64,000 nucleotides of DNA from Liolophura sinensis (taxonomy: Eukaryota; Mollusca; Polyplacophora; Chitonida; Chitonidae): the NCBI RefSeq assembly GCF_032854445.1, contig NC_088300.1, forward strand, positions 74,145,005 through 74,209,004, read 5' to 3'. Positions 38,361-50,400 of this stretch are shown piece by piece (within the stretch, counting starts at the first letter, position 1; each line of letters begins with the position of its first letter). A program made the position numbers and the translations under genes. The notes under the pieces are model-generated. The model was given only the letters and a program-made list of their open reading frames with translations. It was not told the origin of the DNA and ran no database searches.

Positions 38361-38851
38361 ACTGAGGGACCACATTTAGAAAACGATTGTCTGTGTGTAT
38401 TCTACATGTTGTTCTGTATAAAGTTTTATCAGAAAAAAATACAAAACCTTGCTTAAGCGGTTCTAAGAATAATATTACCTAACGTTATCGCTATTACATT
38501 GGTCAAATTCTAATTCAGCATTCACTACATCTGTATGGTAAATCCAGAGAATAAGAAGGAAGGGAGAACCCCTATAATACACTGTACATGTACCTTCAAA
38601 CAAATACAGATGAGCTTAAACACCCGTAATATGGTACAACTGACGAACCAGTCAGCTAAAGGAGACAAATAAATTAAGCTCTTTGTTCAGAAACCATCAT
38701 AAGAATGTTTAATGAAAAGAATAAAAGATCAGCGCATGTGTGTTTCCTTAAAGGAACAAATTACTTGGGAGAAGTAGTACACCCTACAACAATGCCTGAT
38801 CTGAAAAAAAAAAACAGTTCTATCCTGAAGAGTACAGCTGTACCCAGAGAT

Positions 38852-39155
38852 TGAGTGAGTGAGTGAGTGAGTGAGTGAGTGAGTGCTTGCGGTTTTATGT
38901 TGCACTTAACAATTTTCCAGTCATATGACGACGTAGGAGTCCTTAGAGTGCATGTCGTCTGCCTCCGTGACGCAGGACGGATTTCTATTGCTCTTTTATC
39001 TAGTGCTGCTTCACTAAAACTACTTACCGAAGGCCAGTAAACCGCACTAAATGCTGAACGCCAAGCGAGAAGGTTACAGCTTCCTCTTTTAAAATCTTAG
39101 GTGTGACCCGAACCAAGATTGTCCATGGATTTACCGCCTCCCGCAGCAGACCCCC
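38852..39155 (-). mobile_element. tRNA-derived SINE, second body type, in copy D
   Basis: Begins on the plus strand with (GAGT)n, then GTTGCACTTAACAATTTTCC and CAGTCATATGACGACGTAGG. The body is like that of the element at 14705-15041 (GACGGATTTCTATTGCTC, CTTTTATCTAGTGCTGC). Comparison with copy A, where CCTAGAGATTGTAGAATTG is uninterrupted, gives the empty site. The likely target-site duplication is AGATT, seen at about 38848-38852 and again at about 39157-39161. The insertion happened after the units duplicated. Confidence 0.85.
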
Positions 39156-39429
39156 AAGATTTTACGGCTAGTTCAACTAGAATCAGTTGTATTCATAATT
39201 TAGCAAATTAATGGATAATTACAAATAATCTGCCTCTGGAAACGCAAGGAAATTGTAGCTTGGCGAGATAGACAGTGTAGGTCAGTCCATAACGCCCACG
39301 CGTCGCCATAGTACACGGGTTGAACATACGGGGCTGAGGCCTGGTGGTTGTGTTTACTACAGGAAAGTAAATGGAAGATCAATTGGAAGCAGGAATATTT
39401 GACAACGCCATACCATTAACCTCAGATGT

Positions 39430-39880
39430 CCTTAGCTGGGCATTATATTAACAATTTTTATAAAGCTGTAGGCGAGGGCTGGCTTACGGTCATTGGAAAT
39501 ACTATCCCAACACTTGAGACCAATGATTGACAAAACTCTTCCTGTTGAAGGTTGGGCCAAACAAGTCTCAATAACATGGTTCCCCCTACTCCATCCGCCC
39601 TCTCCCAAGCCCACACTCGCCAGGCCCTCCATTGCACATTCACTCATCAACATCGCTTTGAGAGTAGAAACGTAATTATTATGTATCGAAGATCAAATGT
39701 ACCTTTTCTCTCGCTGTCGCCAGAACCAATAGCCTGCCAGACATCAGTCATCGCTTGATCTCAGTAATAATGGGTATAAATCCACATTGGATGGGTGGAT
39801 CATAAAAAAACACCTCCCCCTGTGGTGTTGAGATCGAAATAACTCCGTCTGAACTACAAACGTGGACGGTGCGTATATAG
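39430..39880. repeat. Segment of copy D nearly identical to 20870-21310
   Basis: Partner of the highly similar patch in copy A. Blocks such as AGGCGAGGGCTGGCTTAC, CCAACACTTGAGACCAATG and CCATCCGCCCTCTCCCAAGC are shared unchanged. The flanking parts of A and D are more diverged. Confidence 0.8.
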
Positions 39881-39931
39881 CAAGTAAGTTAAAGAAAACG
39901 TTTGCCCGCTGAGTTATGTATGAGCCACCAG

Positions 39932-40048
39932 TTAGTAAAGTAAAAGTAGGAAAGCTTGGTGTATAATTAATTAGTAAAGTAAAAGTAGGAAAGCTTGGTG
40001 TATAATTAATTAGTAAAGTAAAAGTAGGAAAGCTTGGTGTATAATTAA
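39932..40048. repeat. 39-bp tandem repeat, three perfect copies
   Basis: Three identical 39-bp units at 39932-39970, 39971-40009 and 40010-40048 start TTAGTAAAGTAAAAGTAGG and end GTATAATTAA. Copies A and B have only a single TTAGTAA-like sequence at this place (near 21369 and 26817), so the expansion is specific to copy D and recent. Confidence 0.95.
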
Positions 40049-41819
40049 TAGTATATTAATATAACGTCTATTTCAATTAGTTCTAAATAGAATGCACCAT
40101 TTCTGGACACACAATTACACAATCTCTCTAGATGTTAGTGACATCCCAATATCTCTGGTTAGCACTTCCCTACGCCTTATCTACAAGACTGCAAAACAAC
40201 CGTTCAAAGGACAAATAAGAACGTCTTATAAAGATCTCCAGGTTAGATGTGAGTTTGATTCTTTTTCAAAAAATTTAGGAGATGTCAAACTTGCGCGTTC
40301 ATTTAATATTCAGGCCTATCAAAAGCAACTAGATTTTCATCAGTTACGCTTTTCTGGACAACGTTTACAGAAAGCCCAGTAGGCGTTTTCCTATTATACC
40401 CAGAGTAGGCTTACCCTGGTTTATGACATGTCGTACATAATCCTAAGGTATGAGCTCGAAAAGTTACTGAGTGAATAGTATGTCGCACACTCACACATAT
40501 GAAATCTTGTACAAACAGGCTTCGCCACCATGCATCAGTTCATTAAACACTTGGTTGGCGTTAGCGATAATACATCAAAACAGCATAGCCAATGTATTAT
40601 ATAATTACAGTATCTCCATCATCACTTTCTCATCAATACGATCATCAATGCACAACATTGTCAATCCTTTTGTCCCTTCTACAATGACTAAGGGAGGCAT
40701 AAATATCCAATTAATTTCACATGGTTTTAATAACCAGTGCTCTATATCGCTTATAAGGTTCAACTTTCGCTACATGTGTGAGAAACCAGATTCACGGTAT
40801 CGTCGACAATCAAAGAGGACAAGGATCAGGAGAGAGTCATAATATATTCTCTGAGGGCAACCTGTGAGACATGATGGTTGACATGATGCTTGCCGAACAA
40901 AATATATCGTCCTCGTGGATAGTGGGTTACATGCATTGTATAATGCCTGTTGAACTGTTCATTACTTTTGTTGCTTTACTTCAGAAATTCGTGGATTACA
41001 AATCTACTTATCGAATATTCTGATTATCTGAAGAAATTATGATGGTAACATTGTTGCTAGAATTTTACACACTTTTCTGGGAAATTTGAGACAAAAGGCA
41101 AAATGAAATTTGATTGTGGTATTTTTTTACTTGTCGCCAGTGGATTTTTTATGGGTCTGTGACACAGATAAAGATTTAATTTGCTGCACACTTGTTTTGT
41201 CTTTTCAATTCTTGACGTGAGCGTATAGTCTGTGGATATTCACATAGGTAGCACGAGTGAAAAGTATTATGAATCTTGTGTATTAGAAGACATCCCGAAC
41301 TTGAATGCCCGAATATCTTTTACATTGTTGGGATTAATTGCTACTAATCAGTTAGCTGATTATGTTGGGAGCCCCCCCCCCCTCCCTACTCCCCCCAGGA
41401 GTCTGTCCGGTTCCCCTAAGATGGACTGCTGTGAAATATTTTTCAGCGCAGTTTAAACTAGTCATCAATAAAAAATAAATAATTTGCAGAGATTAATACA
41501 TTATCACAGTCATCTTACAAAATAACGTTGACTACTGTATATTTATGGAGACCGTGTGAACTTTGCTGGGCCCTGTATGAGAATTGAGTGGGGCTTGAGA
41601 TACTGTCGTCGCTGCTCTGCTTTTACTGTCTAGCCTTTTATACTGTAATACTGCATAAACCATGATTCTGCTGATGGACTAAGCATCTTCAAGGAATGGT
41701 CCCTTTGCATTGTTTTCCTGTTATTGTTCATTAAAAATGGTGTCAACACAGCATTTTGCGTACTTCTAGACCAATGACGTCTAATAAATTGCAAGTAACC
41801 GGATTCTTTCATGTTTGTC

Positions 41820-42020
41820 ACCATCGTGATATAACGTTCCAGTGACACCAATATTAATGTACCGTCGTGAAATGACGATACATTGATGCAGCAATATAAA
41901 TGTACCGTCCTGTCGCATCAAGAAGCCACCGTCGTGATATGACGATACATTGATGCAGCAATATAAATGTAACGTCTTGTCGCATCAAGAAGCCGCTGTC
42001 GTGATATGATAATACATTGA
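41820..42020. repeat. 67-bp satellite, left array of copy D
   Basis: About three units of a 67-bp repeat containing GTCGTGATATGACGATACAT, TGATGCAGCAATATAAATGT and CGCATCAAGAAGCC. Adjacent units are nearly identical. The array is continued at 42775-43075 after an unrelated ~750-bp island. Confidence 0.88.
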
Positions 42021-42117
42021 CGCAGTGTTATGTAAACAACTGCCGTCAGCTTCTAAATTTAGCTTGCCACTGTTTACATATGCTGACTTCGGGGCCTGCT
42101 GTCTGCCTCTGTCTTAG

Positions 42118-42565
42118 AATGCTCCAGAATACACTCAGTTCGGGGCATGTTTGTTTACAACAAGTGTTCAGGAAATTTCTTATTCTAGAAAATTCCACCA
42201 GTCTATATAAGACCTATGAAAGCAGGTCAAAGGAGGAGAAAGGAGAATTACTGAGAGTTTTGGAAGCTTTCGCTGTGTATTACTTTAGTAGGCCTTTTGT
42301 GCTGAATTTTGGGGTCTTTATAGCCTCTGGCTTTGTTATATCATATCTCCACCGAACACTTGTTCAGTCTGAACTTGTATATTTAATTTGTGCTCTTGTC
42401 TACACAGTGCTTATTAGTACACGGACCCTGTCTGTGAAATTTTGTGTATATTTCATCATACACTCAGTTATACTGTGGATTTTCCCTCTTATGAATATCG
42501 CCTCTGTACAATTTTTAAGCATTGTGGAGTATATGCGTCCGTTTGGACTTGACACTGTTGTACAT
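42118..42565 (+). CDS. Candidate internal exon, hydrophobic protein, unrecognised
   Basis: This is the longest open frame outside simple tandem repeats (190 codons at 42017-42589). Its central part has exon-like borders. On the left is a pyrimidine-rich tract, CTGTCTGCCTCTGTCTTAG, ending at 42117. On the right is a strong donor-like CATGTAAGTA, with GT at 42566. The predicted peptide starts with a charged stretch (YKTYESRSKEEKGELLRVLE) followed by three hydrophobic segments. These are around LNFGVFIASGFVISYL, LVYLICALVYTVLIST and VYFIIHSVILWIFPL, so a multi-pass membrane protein fragment is plausible. I do not recognise the family. No partner exons were found, and copies A and C have no equivalent. 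It may be a captured or retroposed exon, part of an unknown mobile element, or chance. Confidence 0.3.
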
Positions 42566-42774
42566 GTAAGTACTTTAGAATTTGTATAGATACTGCTATC
42601 GTTTCTTGTTAAACTTAAGTACTTTAGTATTTGTAAAAGTCTTGTTATCTGTTCTTGTTAAACCTAATAGATTGTTGTAAAATAACATCTGCTGGTTTTG
42701 GTTACTTTTTTGTGCGGCTAAACTGTCGTGTATTTCGGACAAGCCATCTCTTTATAATACAGACAGTTTGGGTC

Positions 42775-43075
42775 GTAACACGCAGCAATATAAATGTACG
42801 GCGCTATCTCATCAAGAAGACATCGTGGTGATTCGACGTTCCATTGACGCAGGGATGTTAATGTACCTCCCTGTCTCACCAAGGAGAGACCGTTGTGATA
42901 TGACGTTTCAGTGACTCAGCAATATTAAGGTACCATCCTGTCTCAGCATGAATACACCGTCTTGATTCGACGTTCCATTGACGCAGGGATGTTAATGTAC
43001 CTCCCTGTCTCATCAAGAAGACACGTTGTGATATGACGATCCAGTGACACAGCAGCAACATTAGTGCACCGTTCT
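42775..43075. repeat. 67-bp satellite, right array of copy D
   Basis: Four to five degenerate units contain GACGTTCCATTGACGCAGGG (twice), ATGTTAATGTACCTCCCTG (twice) and CATCAAGAAGACA. The recurrence suggests a higher-order pair of about 135 bp. Confidence 0.82.
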
Positions 43076-44574
43076 GCTTCAATACAACAACCTTGCCTTG
43101 ATAGAAACTTTATTCCCCGATTTAACATGCAACTCAATTCTTTCATGATTTTCTGACAGATTTAGTTTCTTTTCTTCGATTGACCGACCTAGACATTTTC
43201 CGACTGTGGCGGGTAGGTTCTAGAAGGACGCTTTCGTTCGGAGAGAGATGTCACGCTTTCATCCGTGGGCCGCTTATCTGACACCCATTTTAGGGAACCA
43301 CTTCCTGGTTATGTCCGACAGCTTAACCAGGGACAGCGACACGTCGTAAGGCCTCAATTACTGTCGATTCCAGGACAGTCACAAGAGAATAGCTCACTAA
43401 ATACTGTTCTCAGTATATGTGTAATTCATATTGGACATCAGATGCTCGCTACGTTTCATAGTGCGTTCATACTATGACTGAGTCTGGGACACTGATCGGG
43501 AATGTAGCAATCCCCCTTCTAGATAAACACAACTAGTCTGACTCAGTGCAATGTACCATTTCTTGAAACTTTTTTGTTTCGTTTTCGAAGGCCTTGTCAC
43601 ACTCTCGACCAACGGTAGCGCGTGCGTTTGCATACTCGTGGCAGGTATAGATGTACAGATGTATAGATGTATACGAACACGTGTGCATTAGTGCACAAGT
43701 TCCCAGGATGGATACATTCAGTGAGGTGAATCGTCGAGTCACGCGTGATATGGTGTGAGAAAATCTAGTCATTTGTTCGTGTTTTATCCTGACTTGCTGT
43801 CTTTTGCTACGGTCTCACAGTAAGGAAATAGAGGTGGTTTTGTGATATATGATTCACAGAGGACGGAGAAGCCTTTGAGAGAGAAACTCACAAGGTTTAC
43901 TAAGAGTGGGCAGTCATATTATTTCAGTCATGGGCCAAAAGATGGAACCGATTGGTGGCGTAATGATAACCCTAAACAACAGCATGTAATAACGTAGCTT
44001 GTAGTAACCACACTTTAGCCGACTCAATTTCTGATTGTTTGTCATAATCATAGTGATATCTAAAGCCTCATATCGACTTCCCGACATTTCTGACTGAACG
44101 TGACGTTAGGATGGTCCAGAAATGCTCTTCTTGATTTCAAACTTGATACGCTGCTGTATTTCTAGAGACCACTTTTTATCTCACTATTGGAATAAGAACA
44201 GTTTTCTGCTGACAAGTCAAGTCAATTACTACCTGCGCATGTAGGAAGTCATAAGTAAGACTGACTCTACAGGCAGGCTCATCTATGAATAGAGACCTAC
44301 TGGAACAAGCCGACCGTATTCTCTGCGGCACTGCCTGTTGGTTGTTGAACCAAACAGGTCAGGGTGTAAACAACAAGTGCACAGGACTTTATATTGTCTA
44401 ATCAGGAACGTTTCTTTATTTTCCTGACTCACGTGCACGAGACCTATAGCACATTGGTTACACATACGTTAACTGAACAGACTAAGGGGCTGAGAGAAAC
44501 CCCTTATGAATAACATACGCGTGAGGATGGAAGTGATGGCGGATGGCTAATTCATAGCGGCATCGCCCTCTCTA

Positions 44575-45490
44575 TACATTCCCAAAATATCACTGGACAA
44601 TTCTCTCTCTCTCTCCACCGCTCCAACTTACCCCCGAAAAAGACGACTGGAAGGTTGGAGAGGCTGCTTAACTTATTCTGTTCAGAAACAAACTTTGTCT
44701 CATCTACATGGAATAATATTGTACTCATCTGGTAATTAAAGGAACTGAGACATGCATACAGCTTCAGCAACCAGGATGAATGGTTGGCTTGTATGGATGG
44801 TTTGTGATAAAATATCATTTGTAGGTATCTAGTTTACAAAGCGGTTTTCTGAAAGGAAAACTTTCTTAGCCGGGATGAGCATGTTTTATATGGTTTATGT
44901 AGAAAACTTTAGCAAAAATGCACGCTCAAAATTGGAACTTCACATCTGTTTGTCACTGCGCGTTTCCTGGAGCGCTAATATTCCTCTTTGTGCTATTATG
45001 TAAACGTTACTCGACCTTTCTGTTGGCCTAATATGCCTGTCTTACAATACAAATTAATTTTGTAAGGCATAGACACGATCAACATATCGTTCACATCAAG
45101 TGCATTTTAAAAACATTCAATGGCATGTAACTAGATGTAACTTTCCTCACCCAGTGCATGTCCTATTTACTGGGATTCATTTTAGCTGTTTTGTAACACT
45201 GGATGCAGATTTGGTCACAGATTTTGTCACAGATTTGGTTACGTGAGAAGGAATTGTTGTCACTTTCTATAAAAATAATGTTGGGACTTTCAGTTTATTG
45301 ATTTTATTAATAAGAATTAATAAGAATTTTTCACTCACGGTGGTAAGATTTATGGGTGGGCAAACCGGAGTTCGATCAGTACCTTAGAAATCTCCTGACT
45401 TAAAGCCACAGCCGATCCGGTGACTGTCGGATTCCAATACAAGACTTAAGGAGCTAATATTTGAAAGTTACCAATGCTTTAATCATCTGA
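44575..45490. other. ~0.9-kb insertion in copy D relative to copy C
   Basis: In copy C, GATGGCGGATGGCTGATTC is followed within ~45 bp by GAGCCGGGAAACC. In copy D, GATGGCGGATGGCTAATTC and GAGCCGAGAAACC are about 945 bp apart. The extra sequence includes a CT-rich run near 44603-44616 and a 15-bp imperfect tandem (CACAGATTTTGTCACAGATT) at about 45205-45243. It also has a weak tRNA-like stretch on the minus strand near 45345-45435, with a B-box-like GATCGAACTCCGG. No transposase or other gene is seen. Confidence 0.5.
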
Positions 45491-45570
45491 GCCGAGAAAC
45501 CTTTTGGAATCTTGAAACAGTTTGGGATGTGGAATTAGATAAGGGTTTTCTTTCTAATTCTAATGAAGTG

Positions 45571-46689
45571 GAAACTACAGGTCGATAAAAGGATATGGCA
45601 AGGTTAAACCCTGCGTACCACGTACTGTAGAAATAAAACAAACACGAATCAACCGCCCAGTTGTTATTGTCATTTCTAAATCAATTTTGAAAAAGAAATA
45701 AAGAATATTCACCCTTTCACACTTTTTGTCAGTTATCCCGCTCCTCTATCCATCCTTTAGATAGATTTATCTCTAATTATGAACGATGATAAAGGAACAA
45801 CTTCTATACTCGACCAAGCTGAGAAAAGCCACTTCAATATGACATGAAAGTTAGACCGTCGGATTTACGGGTGGTTAATTAGTTAACGTCCAAGCCATAC
45901 AGTCACGTAATGTCTTCTAAGAGCTTATCATTGAACACATGTGAGTTTGTGAGACCACTTGAGAACAGCGGCACACAAGCTTGTGACAGTGGAATGAAGG
46001 GTAATGATTCCATGCAGGTGCCGGGCAAAGGCGTAGTTCTGGACCCTGTCAACCAAGACTGGCAGAATTATTGCCCCTGTGGGATAGAGATATGCATGTG
46101 GGCCAAGGAGCCACGAAGACTGGCTTCTAGAAATCGACAGGATTACTAATGACAAGGTTAAGAGGGATTCCTTCGTAATTATTCCGGAACTCGCTAAACT
46201 TACAGAGATGGCCATTACAAAGTGTGATTTCACACGAGAGGATGTCATTTGCTGTCAAACTAACGAGGATATTTATTTATCATGTGGGTAAAATCCGCTG
46301 ACACTCGTGGCGTCAACACGATGGCAAAGCCCGATAATCTTAAAAAATGGTTTTTATTATTGTCTCTGGAGCATGTGGATTTATCCGTAGCATTATTCCT
46401 CGTTAATAGAAGCGGATTATGTTATCCATCAAGATTCACCGCTCTGCTCTCACACAGTGTTCTCTACACAAACAAACAGGTGGGTAAACAGAATTAAGAC
46501 TGTGCTGCGAGCACAGGATTATTCCTGCGAGATGATCACGTTGCCCCTCTTAGGCAGAATATAACGTATTGATTGTTAGCTCACATTCCACCAGCTCACA
46601 TTCACATTTCTCTTTGCAAGAGGACACCTTTATTTGTTGTCACATTTATGGTGTGTCTTACACATCAAGCATCAGGTCAGACTATGATG
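45571..46689. other. Noncoding DNA, no gene seen
   Basis: Frames of 79 codons (plus, 45910-46149) and 106 codons (minus, 45928-46248) overlap on opposite strands, and neither has a motif. Nothing else is recognised. Confidence 0.4.
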
Positions 46690-47490
46690 GATCCACATGA
46701 CTGGTCAGCATAGCCGCTTACCCCTATGTACACATCCTCAACAGAAGATATAATGCTGTCTATCACATCAGAATACCGAACAGACATGGCAGGTCATCCC
46801 TCTGCGCTTTCCCATAAGTACACGTCCAAAATAGAAATATTGTGCAGTCTAACACACCAGTATACCAAACACACATGACCAGTCATTTCTAGGCGCTTAC
46901 CCTTTAAGTAGACATCCTCAACAGAAGAATATAGTGCTGTCTAACACAGCAGTATACCGTACACACATGACCAGTCCTCCCTAGGCGCTTACCCCTAAGT
47001 ACACATCCTCTGCAGAAGGATACATTGTTGTCTAACACATTAGTATACTGTACACACATGACCAGTCATCCCAGGTGCATAGCTCTGTAAGTACATGTCC
47101 AAAACAGAAGATATTGTGCTGCCTAACACACCAGTATACCGTACACACATGACAGGTCATCTAAGGCGCTTACCCCTGAGTACACTTCCCCAACAGATGA
47201 TATATTGCTGTCTAACACACCAGTATACCAAACACACATGGCCAGTCATTTCTAGGCGCTTACCCTTTAAGTAGACATCCTCAACAGAAGAATATAGTGC
47301 TGTCTAACACAGCAGTATACCGTACACACATGACCAGTCCTCCCTAGGCGCTTACTTCTAAGTACACGTCCCCAACAGAAGAATATATTGCTGTCTAACA
47401 CACCAGTATGCCGAACACACATGACCAGTCCTCCCTAGGCGCTTATCGCTAAGTACACGTCTCCAACAGAAAGATATATTAATTCAGAAA
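46690..47490. repeat. ~91-bp tandem repeat, about nine copies
   Basis: Head-to-tail units carry CACACATGACCAGTC, CTAGGCGCTTACCC, AAGTACACATCCTCAACAG and TGCTGTCTAACACA in fixed order. CCAGTC recurs at 46879, 46971 and 47062, giving a period of 91-92 bp. Similarity between units is uneven. Two non-adjacent stretches (near 46860-47000 and 47220-47355) are almost identical, which suggests a multi-unit duplication within the array. Confidence 0.9.
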
Positions 47491-50400
47491 GAGGAAGATA
47501 GTATTCATGAAATTGTTTTTAAAACTCCATCTCCTTCAAAGCTGAGGCCGCAATGTAACCGGGCAGATGAGCAGTTATATTTGGAAGAAGACGTCTATCG
47601 CCTCGTCGGCAACACATTTGTTACAAACCTGGCAAGATGCGGCAGTTGTCTTCAGGCAGTCCCTGCACATTTAAAGTACGTAATTAAGTAATCTTCTGGC
47701 CACTTTCGCTTTTTTGGAGCCGTTAAGATAGGAACCTCACGTGGTTAGAATCCATTACTCGTCAGCAAAGTTTCAACCTGCTACAAATAGTGACTCTATA
47801 CGTTTACTCAGTCCGGCCAGCTCTCTTACACAGTCACCAATAGGGTAACTCTTCAAAATGGAAGGAGTTTTTGACCAGACAGAGCAGCTATCCAGCCTTG
47901 GTGACTTTCGGCCAATCTCTATTTATAAATATTTATAGAGCTGATAAAGCTGAAAACGCTTTGTGAAGGATACGAGTTCCTCTATTCTCCCTGCGCATAG
48001 GCTTCACTCTCATGAAGTAGCTTATGTATCAAAATAATACCCTTGAGAGAGGTGTGTCCAGTGAGATGAACCATTGCAATAGTAAACCATCTACTAATGG
48101 TTATATATAGTGGTAACTATTTTTATGGAAATAAAGGCCAAATAAAACAAAAAAAAAAAAACAGATTCTCAAGAAAGCACATCAATAATATGTAAGCCAG
48201 ATATCTAGGCCTGTGCCTAAAGGTGGGATAAACAATAGCACTTGACCATTTATGCCTGTGGTACAACATTACAGTTTTCGGAGACTTCTGAATTCACTTA
48301 TGATCCAATTTCTTAAAATGTTTTTTTTTTCGACTTGAACTCATGTAGTCTCAGATGTCCCAACGAGTGGGAAAAAATATACGGATTTTACTGAACTGGG
48401 GTCCGAGGGTCATAATACTTTAACATGGTCACCTGGATTTGTTTGACCCTCAGCGATGAAATCTCGATCATGCGCACTGGAAACAGTTATCTAGCTTATT
48501 GAACATTTGTAATGTAATGGCCATGACGGAATCCAACAGTGTATTCTGCACGTCTGATTTCTAAACGCAATGATATGTATATGTGTGTTAAAGCAGTCAC
48601 ATTTCATAAAACTATTATAGTAATGTTTTAGCAGAATGGGCAGCTAAATTTCAACACCCTTCTGCCCATTCCTTTTCTGGATTTCAGAGATGGATGCTGA
48701 AGGAACTGGGCCATTCAGCGAGATTCATTATTTGCAGTCTGGATAAACTGTATAAAACTAATAAAAAAACTGAATATAGAATTGGTCTATGCGTGGTCAT
48801 GTGCATGTCACCTGCCACTGTGCGAAAATATAATTTAACATTTCAAAAACAACGGCCAAAGTAAAAACAAAAGCATTAAAGAAAGCAACAGAAGAGAATG
48901 TAGAAGCACTATGTAATGTACGTGCTATTACACAGATAGGTCTTTCCACTGTGACTGTAACATAACTCAGAACAGCAAAACTCCTTGTAATTCCCGACAT
49001 CTTCCTCGAGCCGCATTCACAGCTTGTCTAATGGCTGGTTTAGCCATTTCCCCATGGGAGCAGCGGTAATAACCATGAAATGGAGGCGGTTAGGGGCAGT
49101 AACACCCAGGGATACAGAGTAATTTAGATCAAGCGGTAAGTGGTTGTGACTTCGGCGTTTGCTATTCTGCGACCTACCTCCTCGTCTCCAATAGATCATT
49201 GGATAAATTATGACACCAGACGGAGTCATAATGCAGGCGTTAGGTGGTGAAGATATGGCGAGATGCATACTGATATTCTCAACCCTCTGTCATCAATACT
49301 GACACACTTGTGTAAAATCATGGGTTGGGTCAGAATTTAAATTACAGTGTAGCTTGGTTTTATGTAATATTAAGAATAATGTCGTTTCAGTAAAGCTGCT
49401 TTGCTCCCAGTGTAGGCGTGTTAATTCAAGACCTGACTATTAAGTTAGGGAAAAGTGCTTTATGAAAAATTACAGGTTTACCATTACATCATTATTTATC
49501 ATTTTACAATCGCTGCTGTTCTTTGCTGTCATTCTGTTCAACCTTGGTCGTAAACCAATGAAGAGCAAATCTTCAAATGCGGTTATTGCAGAAAATGTAA
49601 TTTCATGAAGTGTTAACATTTTTGTGCGACGCTGATTGGCTGTCAGCATGTTACAAAAATTTTTTCACAATGTGTCAAACTCAAACAAGGTATTTGTCGT
49701 TAAATGACGGGCGTCTAATTAAATCCACCGTTATCCTGGCTACACTTAATAACGAATATTTATTAGTATCTTCGAAATCTTGTTTGAATGTAATATTATT
49801 TCTGAACAGACTCAAGTAGATTTCCGGATGACAGAGTATGGGTCTTGGTTAGGATTTTGCTCAGCGCGGGAGCTGTGCCACAGATGGCGTTTTGCTGTGA
49901 TCAAGATATATTGGGTATTCTGCAGGCAATCTGTTGCTTTGGAAAAGTTCCTCAGTCTATACCCTATAATACGGCTGTCAAACTCTTAATAGGTGTTAGC
50001 AAATATCAGTGTAAATAATAGGCTAAATGTACATTATTTTGGATATTCCAGGAGTTAATCGTCTTCCCTGAATTAACATAAATTTGTTTACGCTTCTTTT
50101 CTGTGGAATGTTAAACTGTGCAGTTCAGTCAAACTGGAAATTCTGTCTATAAATCTTAAAATGGTAACCTTCCAAACAACGGTACAGGCACCTACTTATG
50201 TATGCGGTGTGTCATTGGCAATTTTACCTTACACCAAAGCCATCAGGCATCTAAAAGGCACACCTCATTTTGGACACTGACACCTTCAAGGTTATACATT
50301 GGTCTATACGGGTAAATCTCAAAATAATATGCTGCATTACATCAGGCAGAACTGTTCAGGTATTAATTTTCTTCGTCGACCCCTATGTGAAATCAGCCCG

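Larger units (their letters stand above)
36360..45570 (+). repeat. Duplicated unit, copy D (~9.2 kb, most complete)
   Basis: Starts with a stretch related to 17386 in A (AAATTATCTTTAGTCTATCA against AAATTGTCTTTAGCCTTTCA). It then follows the full order of the unit: 36790-37180 (compare 17548-17880), 37213-37290, 37560-37850, 37990-38400, 38630-38840, 39170-39880, 40080-40500, 40840-41490, 41498-41760, satellite 41820-43075, 43200-43480, 43780-44170, 44440-44570 and 45470-45560. It carries its own insertions: a SINE at 38852-39155, a 39-bp triplicate, the exon-like island at 42020-42775 and about 0.9 kb at 44575-45490. Confidence 0.75.

Noticed and set aside
45928-46248. 106-codon minus frame overlapping a 79-codon plus frame
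   Set aside because: Both strands are open over the same stretch and neither shows a family motif.
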